Shown: in pieces, positions 34,209-43,699 of the stretch
Numbering within the stretch: position 1 is the stretch's first letter
Layout: every line of letters begins with the position of its first letter
Origin: Mytilus californianus
Taxonomy: Eukaryota > Mollusca > Bivalvia > Mytilida > Mytilidae
DNA: 64,000 nucleotides
Assembly (NCBI RefSeq): GCF_021869535.1
Contig: NW_026262701.1
Coordinates: forward strand, 4,045,501-4,109,500
Reading direction: 5' to 3'
Made by a program: the position numbers and the translations under genes
Notes under the pieces: model-generated
Database searches by the model: none
The model's input: the letters and a program-made list of their open reading frames with translations, nothing else
Told to the model about the DNA's origin: nothing

Positions 34209-37200
34209 CTAAATGAGTAAACAATTATTGTATTTGTAAAATCATTCCCTTTCAGTTTTCAAATGTTTTGTTCTGACATGAAAAAAAACAAAAAAACGTA
34301 TTACATATTACAAATCTTTGAACTGCAATTTTGTTTTGAGGAGCTAGTGGTGCAATTAGTCATTGTGAAATTGTTTTCCTCATGATCATTTTTTTTCATC
34401 TTGTGTGAAAGTCTCATGTTTTTTTTAATGTTGGTGTATCACCATTAGAAGAGGTGACCAACATATAGCATTGACCTTTGACCTCATGGTGAAATTATTG
34501 ATTTTTGTATTGTACATACTTGTAACCCCTATAACTTTTCATCTTTTACAAAGTGTTATGATATTTGGAATGTAGGTATATCACAACAGGATGATGTGTA
34601 GGGTACCATCATAACTTATATGTGAGCTTGATTTTTGACCTCAAGGTCAAATTATTGCTTCTTTTTTGTTTTTGTCAAAGATGTGTTATCTGGAACCAAA
34701 CTTTTTGTACTTTGCACAAGTCTTATGATATGAGTGTTATTTATAACAATGGGCTTACCCTAATCTTTTACTTAAATGTTAAGGTAAAATAATTTAATTT
34801 TTATCAGTGATATGTTGTTCAAAGTCAAAATGTCTTGTGCTGGACTTATTAAATTTGATGGTGTACAATGCAGATTTTCAAAAAAATGAAGGGGAGACAT
34901 ATATAATCGTTGTAACTCAAATTTATTGAAAGAAGCCTTTATATGTAACAAAAATATGCATGAAAATGACACTATGACTGAATTATTGGTACTACTCTGT
35001 TAAATTTATTGTAGAAAAGCTTGAATTAATAGAAACATATTTATTATTCAATTAATAGATTAAAACAACTTATTATGAAAAAGTTAAAAGACATTGTTTT
35101 TGAAAGCATGCTACACTGATGATGATAATGTTACTGGAAAGCTGGATACATATTTTTCTCATAAAAGTAATTTCAAAATGGAAAAATATCTTGATATTCA
35201 AAGTTTTGAATTAGGACAAATATTAATAAATATGTAAATTTTGCATATGCATATGTGCCCATCAATTACGAGTGGAAAAATAGCACTCTACAAACAAACC
35301 TATAGATAGGTCACAGAGGACTTGTAATTTTTGTTCTCATAATGATATAGAAGATGAGTTTCATTTTTGAAATAACTGTCCATTATATGATAACTTTTGA
35401 GAATTATTGTTTACACAAGCTCATGAGCACTATCAAAATTTTAATAACTTAGACTTCAAATCAAAATGTTTATGGTTAATGACCACGGAAGATAAATATA
35501 TACTTGAAAAGTTATATTTTTTTATGTAATTTTCTTATCCAGCATTTTAAATTGAGTTCCAAAAATTATACAAATGGCTAAATCTCTTTTAGTTTATCTA
35601 TATATATTTTAAAATAAAAAAAATTAAAATAAAATACACATTACTCTGTTTATGCGTATGCATATTTCATGTATATATATTTTTATATATATATTATGTT
35701 AATTCCTAATATATGTGTTAGACTGCAGTCAAACTTGTAAAGGTGCTTATCCAATTCTTGCAATTTAAATATTATATACATAAATATTTAGTTATTTGTT
35801 GCTGTGTGTACATGGGAGAAAACTACCCTTATATTTAATCAGTTGAGGCTTCTTTTTTTATCCAACGCTGAACACCATATCTTTAAAAATTATTAGATAC
35901 TGTTTAAAGGGGAATAATCCTTACATATTTATTGATTGTCTCCCATATTAACTTTCTCTTCTATGTATTCAGTGATTTTTATGCTGTATTTTATTTTATT
36001 ATTATTTCATTGTCATATAATTTAATTTTGGATGTAACACGTCTTCCGATTGGCTGACATTGTTTTGTTTATCAGTTTATAGACATAATTTTGTCATGTG
36101 ACCTTGACGTCATCAACGTTTTTTCATGATTTACTCTGGTTTAAAATGGAATTAAGAATTAAATTATAAGAAATGACTGTAATATTTTTTCTGTCTATTC
36201 GAAATAACATAAAAAAAGTGGTGCACACTTTAAAATAACCTGCTACACGGGTTATTCAGTGTGCACCACATTTTTGATGTTATTTCTTCATAGACAGAAA
36301 AAATATTACAGTCATTCCTTAATTATAACAAAAATTATTGTTATCATTGTATGAAATTTAAAAACCACAAGGGTCCATAACTGGAATAATGAAGTATTTC
36401 TGTTTCTATAACCCATAGTATAATATGTAATATAGCCATAATACTTGCATTCTAATGAACTTGGTGGTCCAATGTGACAAACCCTTTCAACATCTGGGGC
36501 ATCAGTTCCCATACCATAGGCTTGAGTTGCAAAAAGCAACTTTATGGATCCATTTGTATCTGCCATGTTCTGTGCTATATTTTTTTTCATCTAAAATTAT
36601 ATCATTAATTACAAATGCAAATGATTTATAATGTTTTCATTTTTGTTTATTATGTGTCAAATACTATTTTATTCAATTCATTGTTTAATGTTTAATACTA
36701 ATGTTTGAAATATCTTGAATAAAGTGGACATAGTCATTGACGTTATGTCACAATTAAACTGTTATTTTTATATAAACATGTATGCATGTACAAAGATGAA
36801 CAAGGTCTCTGTCCAAGGCCAAATATTAAAATTAAATCAACGTCAAGAGCACTATATGCATGATGGCTTCGAGTATACGACCTCGTTAGTTAGAATGAAA
36901 ATTCAGAATACATGTAGTAACCAATGGATTTCAATGTCATAATCTGTTTGACAATATTATGGATGGGCACATCTAACGATTGGTTTATTTTTTAACTCTT
37001 CAAAAGATATAATATCTCTAAAATATGCCCATAAATTTCTTCCAAACCATATTATAAAAATAAAAGAAAAATCTTCTACCTTAAGAATGAGAGTATAATT
37101 CAATACAAAAATATGTACAAAAACATCAGACAGAATGAAAATAGAAAAAAAATATGTATACACCTGGAGTCAGTATACCAGATTTTAGGTTTTTTATCCA

Positions 37201-40200
37201 TCACTTCTTTGAAATTTTGCCTGCATTTTACTGGTCTATGTTTGATTTCTTAGTACGTTCAAAAAGGATTGCTATATTAATATTAATTACCTCATCTGTG
37301 CAAGGTGCATGGAACTGTGACACTGCTGAAAGTATCTCTTGAGTATTATTTACAAGACGGGCTGCCTGTGATACCATGTCATAGCCTATACCACACCATT
37401 TGAGCTTTGAATATATTATAGTTTTTGGAACATTCCCAATTTCACTACAAAGTTCCTCAATATAAGGATTAAGTACATCCTGGAATGAACCCTCTGCTGT
37501 TGTCTTTCCTCCAGTAAGTGGTAGACGTTTTTTAACTATAATTTTAATGTTGGGTCTATCAACTGGGCCTGATAGTGTAAACACATCTTTCATACAAAGC
37601 TGTTGTTGAATTTCTCTCTTCATTTTTGGTGTAGCTGTTGCAGTTAATGCTAGTATTTTAGCTTGTGGTAGTATTGCACGCAGTTTCGAAATATGTCTGA
37701 AATCGGGACGAAAATCATGTCCCCATTGAACAACACAATGAGCCTCATCTACTACAATGTGTGAAACATTTTCCCAACTTTTCTGCTTAAAAACATTACA
37801 AATTTCTTTTTTCAGAATCTGTTCAGGGTGGCCAAAAACGTACATGAATTTACCATTCTTAAAATCTCTTCCCTCTGGACCTAAAATATAAAAATGAAAC
37901 AATCTATTGGTACATAAACACCATTTATTTTTAGACATTGATTAATAAGATTAACATGTATTTACAAAATTTTATATTTTTATGAGTATAATTACATTTA
38001 ATAAATATATGGTTTGTAAAGCAGGAGAGACATTTCAACATGTGCACTCTTGACTTAATAAATGATTAAAGTCATATATTTTAACCTAAAATATAATATT
38101 GAACTAATCAATTTTTTTTTTCAATTTATGTATTATCTGGTAGATAATTCAAAGTGCTACCAAAGTAATTCACACGTGCACAAAAAAAGTAATGGGAAGT
38201 ACATAGAGCAAAAGACACATCAATGGTTCCTGGTCCCCCAGATTATATCAAGAATCTGTATTATCTGCCACAATGGCAGGGGTATCATTGGGCACCACCC
38301 AACTCATTGTTGCCAGGTTAAATGTGTCATCAAAAGTGTTTGAACTAATTATAAACAAGAAATGATTGTAACAGGATGCTGTTACGAAGTCTCCCAAAAG
38401 AAGCTCCCATAATTCGTAATTCCCAGGATCGCCTGACATTGGACAAAGTCCAGTAAAGTTATATGCATTAGTGATGCCTGGGGAATAACCCTGTATATCA
38501 TTCAAATCATCTTGGCATGACAAACCAGAATATATATGGTTTAGTGGTGGGGATCTCGACCATTTACAAGATACTAGAACATTAGGGGTGGGGGGAACCC
38601 CTGGGGACTGACCCTATACATCATTCAAATGTTCTGAGACATGACGAACAGGAATATATATGGTTTAGGGGTGGGGATCTCGACCATTTACAAGATATTA
38701 GAACATTGGGGTGGGGGGAACCCCTGGGGACTGACCCTATACGTCATTCAAATGTTCTGAGACATGATGAACAGGAATATATATGGTTTAGGGGTGGGGA
38801 TCTCGACCATTTATAAGATATTAGAACTTTCTTAAATGGCAGGGGGTGGGGGTGACCCCTGGGGACTAACCCTGTATATCATTCAAACCATCTTCGCATG
38901 ACAAACCAGAATATATATGGTTTAGGGGTGGGGATCTTGACCACTTACAAGATATTAGAACTTTCTTAAATGGCAGGGGGTGGGGGTGACCCCTGGGGAC
39001 TAACCCTGTATTTCATTTGATGTGCTTTATCATGACAAACCAGAATATATATGGTTTAGGGGTGGGGATCTTGACCATTTACAAGATATTAGAACTTTCT
39101 CAAATGGCAGGGGGTCCGGATGACCCCTGGGGACTAACCCTGTATATCATTCAAACCATCTTGGTATGACAAACCAGAATATATATGGTTTAGGGGTGGG
39201 GATCTTGACCACTTACAAGATATTAGAACTTTCTTAAGTGGCAAGGGGTGGGGGTGACCCCTGGGGACTAACCCTGTATTTCATTCGATGTGCTTTATCA
39301 TGAGAAACCAGAATATATATGGTTTAGGGGTGGGGATCTATACCATTTAAAAGATTTTAGAATTTTCTCAAATGGCAGGAGACATTTAAAATTTTGCATA
39401 TCAGAGAGATAAAATCTTTTTGGGATTTTAATGGGCATTTTTTTTCGTTCCTGCAGAAGGTGTAAAAATAAACTAAGTTTTGATACAACTTTGAGATGCT
39501 CCCTCTCAGGTAACAACTGGTTTGTATTGTATTGATTGTCCTTGATTGGCATAGACAATAGACAGGCAATAGATATTTACACATCTATAGATGAGTTAAA
39601 GGTAGTAACTGAGTGGACAGTATCAAATGCAATTCAGGTGTTTGTTTATTTTTACACCTTCTGCAGGAAGGAAAAAAAATGCCCATCAAAATCCAAAAAC
39701 GATTACATCTTTCTGAAACACAAAATGCATTTAACTTTTATATATCTAGTGGATGCCAGGCCTTAAAACTTTTTAAACTGTACAGGTAAGTCTGTACACA
39801 GAGTAGTTTTTGGGGTGAAAATACGGCCATATTTGTCCATTTGTTATGATGAACCTTAAAAAGTGTCTCACTGAGGTCGAGAATGGAGATGAATATTAAA
39901 AATACCTTCAATACTATTGGTAAGCGCTGCATTAACGTTAACAGCCTTTGTACCCAACTTTCTTGTTTGCTCTTCAATTATGGCATTTAAAGGGCTGATA
40001 ATAATGCATTTTGTGTTGTTCATTTTTGCCAGCATTTCGAAAATCAATGACTTTCCATATCCAGTGGGTAGCATGATCAATGCATCACTTTTCATTGCAC
40101 CTTGAATACTTTGCAATTGCAAAGGTTTCAAGAACGTTAAATTCACTTTTCGTGTAGAGTTGATTTTAGCTAATGCTATTTTATGTGTCAAGACATTCTT

Positions 40201-40242
40201 TAGTTTTTCTTTAAAATCTTTCACAGTATCGTCTGCTGCCAT
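33670..40242 (-). CDS. RecQ-family ATP-dependent DNA helicase, compact form (four exons, complete)
   Basis: RecQ helicases unwind DNA 3' to 5' in repair and recombination. Exons are 39906-40242, 37291-37880, 36449-36590 and 33670-34208, with compatible phases, giving 535 residues. Visible motifs: Q-like LKPLQLQSI (38-46), Walker A LPTGYGKS (58-65), motif Ia IIISPLNAIIEEQ, DEAH box (157-160) followed by the RecQ aromatic loop CVVQWGHDFRPDFRHI, ALTATAT (190-196), motif V LFATQAYGMGTDAPDV, motif VI QEIGRAGRDG (360-369), then the zinc-binding start CRRKFLSQYF and HNCCDVC. A cysteine-rich stretch with about nine more cysteines (residues 429-460) follows. No HRDC domain is seen and the winged helix is short or absent. 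Length and the Walker A form fit RecQ-like proteins expanded in invertebrates more than BLM or WRN. It lies head to head with LYRM4. Confidence 0.92.
35137..35527 (+). pseudogene. LINE ORF2 C-terminal fragment in helicase intron 3
   Basis: The frame shows IDRSQRTCNFCSHNDIEDEF, HF, a stop, NNCPLYDNF, a second stop, then NFNNLDFKSKCLWLMTTEDK. The R-x-C-x-x-C..EDE-x-HF..CPLY pattern is the zinc-like C-terminal region of non-LTR elements. Upstream sequence (FSHKSNFKMEKYLDIQSFEL) matches the same family less clearly. Dead copy in an intron. Confidence 0.65.
36172..36316. mobile_element. Fold-back MITE, nearly one long hairpin
   Basis: AATGACTGTAATATTTTTTC at the left is exactly inverted at the right end, and the match continues inward through GAAATAACAT and GTGGTGCACACT to a small inner stem AATAACC/GGGTTATT. 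About 145 bp with almost full self-complementarity. I recall similar palindromic MITEs in mussels. It lies in helicase intron 3, about 130 bp downstream of exon 3 in the sense of transcription. Confidence 0.7.
36449..36590 (-). CDS. RecQ-like helicase exon 3 with GC-AG donor
   Basis: 142 bp after acceptor AATTTTAG. Encodes MKKNIAQNMADTNGSIKLLF, motif V and IGPPSSLE. The only exit that keeps the next exon in frame is GAAT followed by GCAAGT, a GC donor with otherwise good consensus. It forms a split TGC/TGT-type cysteine codon (T+GT) and gives the usual spacing to YLQEIGRAGRDG. Confidence 0.88.
37291..37880 (-). CDS. RecQ-like helicase exon 2
   Basis: 590 bp between acceptor ATATTTTAG and donor GTAATT, phase 1 in, phase 0 out. 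Encodes residues 113-309: MYVFGHPEQIL, the DEAH box, TATAT motif, linker to the second RecA fold and the motif IV region KTIIYSKLKWCG. Confidence 0.93.
38525..39375. repeat. Tandem array, unit 123-135 bp, seven copies, in helicase intron 1
   Basis: The marker TATATATGGTTTA recurs at 38531, 38655, 38778, 38912, 39045, 39180 and 39314. Units also hold TGGGGATCTTGACCA and GACCCCTGGGGACTAACCCT. Two unit lengths (about 124 and 134 bp) mark two subtypes. No coding function. Confidence 0.8.
39906..40242 (-). CDS. RecQ-like helicase exon 1
   Basis: Starts MAADDTVKDFKEKL at the ATG 40242 and ends TTGAAG before donor GTATTT, phase 1. Encodes residues 1-112 with the Walker A motif and motif Ia. Confidence 0.92.
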
Positions 40243-40425
40243 ATTGTTTATTGTTGTTAGTTACAAATGCATGCCGGGAGAAAACACCGGCTTTCCTATT
40301 TTGATGACGTCAAAATTTTTAAAATTAGAACAACCTCGATTTCAAATAAAAAGATGGCGTTGAACCCTACCTGTCTTGATATATGAAATATGTAATATGC
40401 ACATTTATCTAGACAGGAGAACCAG
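40243..40425. promoter_or_regulatory. Remaining part of the bidirectional helicase/LYRM4 promoter
   Basis: 183 bp between the helicase ATG and the LTR element. It contains a perfect CRE-type palindrome TGACGTCA at 40305-40312 and a YY1-like AAGATGGCG at 40350-40358. With the LTR element removed, the two start codons would be about 204 bp apart and divergent, the usual layout of a shared promoter. Site assignments are by consensus only. Confidence 0.5.
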
Positions 40426-40632
40426 TCTAGTATTCGTAGGGTTAGTTTTAGGTCATCGGATAGACCATCTAGAGAGGTCCGATGAACTACCCAGAAATCA
40501 TCCTCTTCCGGTAATGAACTAAATGGCTATACAGACGATATATTTTACTGAAGAGCAATCAGGCTGTTCCTGACTGCAGGAACGACCATCCAAGGTATCT
40601 ATTGGTATTTAGATATACTCGGAATCACAACA
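40426..40632 (+). repeat. 5' LTR
   Basis: 207 bp, from TCTAGTATTCGTAGGG to CGGAATCACAACA. The canonical TG start is TC in this copy and TG in the 3' copy. Ends in CA. Confidence 0.88.
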
Positions 40633-40633
40633 T

Positions 40634-40650
40634 TGGCGCTGCGAGCACTA
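40634..40650 (+). promoter_or_regulatory. Primer-binding-like site
   Basis: TGGCGCTGCGAGCAC starts one base after the LTR. Its complement ends in CCA and is close to the 3' end of animal tRNA-Ser as I remember it (about two differences in 15). The tRNA identity needs checking. Confidence 0.5.
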
Positions 40651-40801
40651 ATTTGCGTGGTGATTTGCAATTTAGGGCTCATTTTGTGAGTTGAGGCGAG
40701 GTTCGCTTCAACAGAATTTCCCGCGGTAAAGGATTCGGGGGAAACCTTTGCCGATCGTTTTTTGTTGTGTAATACTCTGGGAGAGCATATTACATAACAT
40801 C

Positions 40802-40833
40802 ACAGGGGTTTTGCAGCGCGGTAGAACCCCTGT
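40802..40833 (+). other. Leader hairpin of the LTR element
   Basis: ACAGGGGTT and AACCCCTGT form a 9-bp stem around a 14-base loop, in the untranslated leader. Possible packaging or dimerisation structure; function inferred from position only. The rest of the leader up to 41178 holds no recognisable feature. Confidence 0.35.
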
Positions 40834-41178
40834 TTTTTGCGTAGTATTGAGTATTTGTTGTTTTTTCGTATTTTCAAGACGACTTGGATCACGTGACCTG
40901 GGAGGAACGGGGAACCAGTCGTGTTGTCGGGCAGTGTAAGGACTTTAAGGGATATTTATTATATTTTTGCCGTGCCGGTGGTGGACGGTAAAAATAGTAA
41001 GACAGGAGGGAAAAGGGTGTTTTTGGTTTATTCCAGCGAGGGAATAAATCATTTCAGGCATTTGTGGAGTATTCTGGAGGAATACTTCACGGTAGTTTAG
41101 GGGGAAAGATTGTGGCAGGAGACGACAGGTCATTACCTTGCTTGACCCAGAAGGGACAGCTGGGTACCAGTCACCGGT

Positions 41179-41445
41179 AACCGCAGACCAGAAGGACGGG
41201 TTACCAGTCAACTTGTTATTGTTTTGTTTACTTCTGTTAACCGCAGACCAGAAGGACGGGTTGCCAGTCGTTGTGTTGTTGTTTTGTTTACTTCTGTTAA
41301 CCGCAGACCAGAAGGACGGGTTACCAGTCGTTGTGTTATTGTTCTGTTTACCTCTGATAACTGCAGACCAGAAGGACGGGTTACCAGTCGTATTATTGTT
41401 CTGTTCGCTTCCGCTACTAACCGCAGACCAGAAGGACGGGTTACC
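41179..41445 (+). repeat. 60-bp tandem repeats in the LTR element leader
   Basis: AACCGCAGACCAGAAGGACG begins at 41179, 41239, 41299, 41359 (one change) and 41419, an exact 60-bp period. Because 60 is a multiple of three, several frames stay open on both strands through the array; these are not taken as genes. A short (AATAA)n run follows at about 41467. Confidence 0.85.
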
Positions 41446-41581
41446 CAAAGCGGAAGTATTTGTTATTCAATAAAATAAAATAAAATAAAAACATCTGTAT
41501 AATTAAAAGTGTTGGTTGTTGTTGTTTATTGATAAATAAATAAACTTTGTTGAAAATCAGTGTTAATTGTTTACAGTTACA

Positions 41582-43699
41582 ATGTCCATTATAAACATAA
41601 ACACTTGTAGCTTTCAAGAGTTACTTCAGCTCCCAGGTATAGGAATTAAAACTGGGGAGCAAATTATGGACATAAGGGAGGGCAAGGGCTTTGTGACTGA
41701 GTCAGATCTAGCCACAATTTCCCATCTACGAGTGACAATGGCCCTCTTGTCCAGACTTGACTTCAATCAAAATGGGGGTGGCCAAAATAGTGGGCCACCA
41801 CCTGAGGCCCAAGGCAGGCATAATGAAATGTTGTGCAGGGTTAACACACTAATAGATGGGGGACATGTTGCCTCACAAAACACCCCATCACGGGTACATG
41901 TCCAATCAGCATTTAAGCAAGAGGCATGGCATCAGGGGCAAAGTCCTAGGCCCTGGGGTGGGCCCAGTCAGATGGACTCTGCCTTTCTTGAGTGTAGCCC
42001 ATATCCCGGGGATGCTGGAGCTAGACCTAAGACCCCCGAAAATTGGTATGGGGGATACAGGGAACAAATTACAAAAAATGAGTGGAGTCAACCCATTATG
42101 GGTGACCCAAACCAAGGTAATCCCCAACATCAAGGGAGTAGTATTAAGACAAAACAGCACTGGCCAGGGGAAGCCAGTGCATGGGACAAAACCGTCCCAA
42201 CCAAAAGGGGCGCACCTTCATACCCCATGGGTCACACAAGCAACTATTCAGGTCAGGGGTCAGCACCCTGTACCCAACTAGCTCACACTGGTGGGGGACA
42301 GTATGAAACACCCCGCAGTAGGGATGGCAAGTGGCAAGACAATAGGGGCGAGGACTCCAGACAAGCTCCAGCCCCAATGTATGAAGAAAGACCAAACAAC
42401 AGGGGTGAGGACCAAAGGCGGACCCCGGCCTGTGCCTATGGGGATAGGCAATCCCATAATCCGTACAACCAAGGGTATACACCGGTGCCCCCACAAGGGG
42501 TCACCACCGGGGGGAGCTACGGGCAACATGCTTACCCAATGCCACACAATGAGGATAGGCCCAGGGAAAACATAAGGGGACCTGACAGCAGAGGTGGGGC
42601 ACGAGCAACTTTAGGTGCAGTCTCTAAAGTTAGCAATGCCCCAAAAAATATTAAGTATGACGGGAAGGGCAACTGGCAGGCCTTTTTCACAAAATTTGCA
42701 AGGTACGCAGAGGTTTGTGAATGGGGTCCGCAGGAATGTAAAGACCAACTTTGCTGGTGCCTTGAGGGGAAGGCCAGCGAGTATTATGCCCTCATAACGG
42801 AAAGAGACAGGGAGGTGAGTTATAAGGAGCTTGTGGAGAAGCTCCACAAGCGCTTTGGTTTCAAGGCACTCCCTGAGACCGCCCGGGTCCAGTTCAACAA
42901 TGCCCGGCAAGCCCCTGAGGAGTCTCTCGAGGACTGGGCTGATCGGGTGTTGTCCTTGGCCACCAGGGCCTTTAGAAACCTCCCTGATGACTATATGTAT
43001 GAGCAGGCCGTAATGCGGCTGTGCCAGGGTATTGAAAACAAAGAGTTGGGGGTGCAAGTCTCAAATCTCCAGCCCCAAAGCATAGAGGAGGCTGTAGATA
43101 AAATACGGCTATTCCAGCACAATACCCAGGCAATATATGGGAAGCCAACTAGGCGTGAGGTTAGGCAGGTAATGGGTGGCCGGTATGACGACCACCCAGA
43201 GGTGTTCCACGAGTACCAGGTACCGCAGGTAAGGGCTACTATGGCCCCTGAGAGGGCCCCAGCGAGTACTTGGAAAAGTGAATTGGAAAAGACCAATAAA
43301 AAATTTGAAAATAAGTTTGATCTAGTCCATGAAAAACTTGACGACATAATGGACCAATTCAAGAAACTCCTCCCCTGCCATGTTGCAGGAAGCCCCTCAC
43401 CGGGCAGACTAGCAGAGGCGGAAGGTTGCCACTACTGTGGGGAGAGGGGCCATTTTAAAATGGAATGTCCAAAATTTGGAGGTAAATCTGTCTCAGGGAG
43501 TCTCTCCCCTCATAGAGGGCCTCCATGGGAGGGAGTGTGCTACCACTGTTTTAAGCCTGGACATGTAAGGAAGGACTGTCTGGATTTCCAGGGGAGAGAT
43601 AAAACTGTTACCTTAAGGGATCAGTCAAGCAGAACTGTAACAGGTCCATTAAACTTCAACGGGACTACTCAGGAGGCCGGAGTGAGTCCCCGCAAATGA
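41582..43699 (+). CDS. Gag-like protein with N-terminal helix-hairpin-helix and two zinc knuckles
   Basis: 705 residues from ATG 41582. Residues 1-52 form a ComEA-like helix-hairpin-helix unit (NINTCSFQELLQLPGIGIKT, then EGKGFVTESDLATI), a DNA-binding fold. About 60-350 is low-complexity, rich in G, P, Q, N and R. About 353-515 resembles Ty3-type capsid: KYDGKGNWQAFFTKFARYAE, YEQAVMRLCQGI, SIEEAVDKIRLFQ. Two CCHC knuckles follow: CHYCGERGHFKMEC near 616 and CYHCFKPGHVRKDC near 653. In retroelements Gag coats the RNA genome in the cytoplasm. The helix-hairpin-helix start is unusual for Gag. The stop overlaps the next ORF by ATGA, which suggests coupled translation. Confidence 0.88.
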   Translation: MSIININTCSFQELLQLPGIGIKTGEQIMDIREGKGFVTESDLATISHLRVTMALLSRLDFNQNGGGQNSGPPPEAQGRHNEMLCRVNTLIDGGHVASQNTPSRVHVQSAFKQEAWHQGQSPRPWGGPSQMDSAFLECSPYPGDAGARPKTPENWYGGYREQITKNEWSQPIMGDPNQGNPQHQGSSIKTKQHWPGEASAWDKTVPTKRGAPSYPMGHTSNYSGQGSAPCTQLAHTGGGQYETPRSRDGKWQDNRGEDSRQAPAPMYEERPNNRGEDQRRTPACAYGDRQSHNPYNQGYTPVPPQGVTTGGSYGQHAYPMPHNEDRPRENIRGPDSRGGARATLGAVSKVSNAPKNIKYDGKGNWQAFFTKFARYAEVCEWGPQECKDQLCWCLEGKASEYYALITERDREVSYKELVEKLHKRFGFKALPETARVQFNNARQAPEESLEDWADRVLSLATRAFRNLPDDYMYEQAVMRLCQGIENKELGVQVSNLQPQSIEEAVDKIRLFQHNTQAIYGKPTRREVRQVMGGRYDDHPEVFHEYQVPQVRATMAPERAPASTWKSELEKTNKKFENKFDLVHEKLDDIMDQFKKLLPCHVAGSPSPGRLAEAEGCHYCGERGHFKMECPKFGGKSVSGSLSPHRGPPWEGVCYHCFKPGHVRKDCLDFQGRDKTVTLRDQSSRTVTGPLNFNGTTQEAGVSPRK

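Noticed and set aside
38248-38523. 91-codon minus-strand frame (LCPMSGDPGNYELWELLLGD)
   Set aside because: Composition is protein-like, but it begins in the edge of the tandem array in a helicase intron and matches no family I know. Kept only as a note.
41138-41478. Frames of 84-167 codons on both strands in the LTR leader
   Set aside because: Produced by the exact 60-bp repeats; leader translation cannot be excluded but there is no independent support.
41856-43362. Many overlapping frames inside the Gag-coding region
   Set aside because: Shadows of the Gag ORF caused by its high G and C content; only the main frame has domains.
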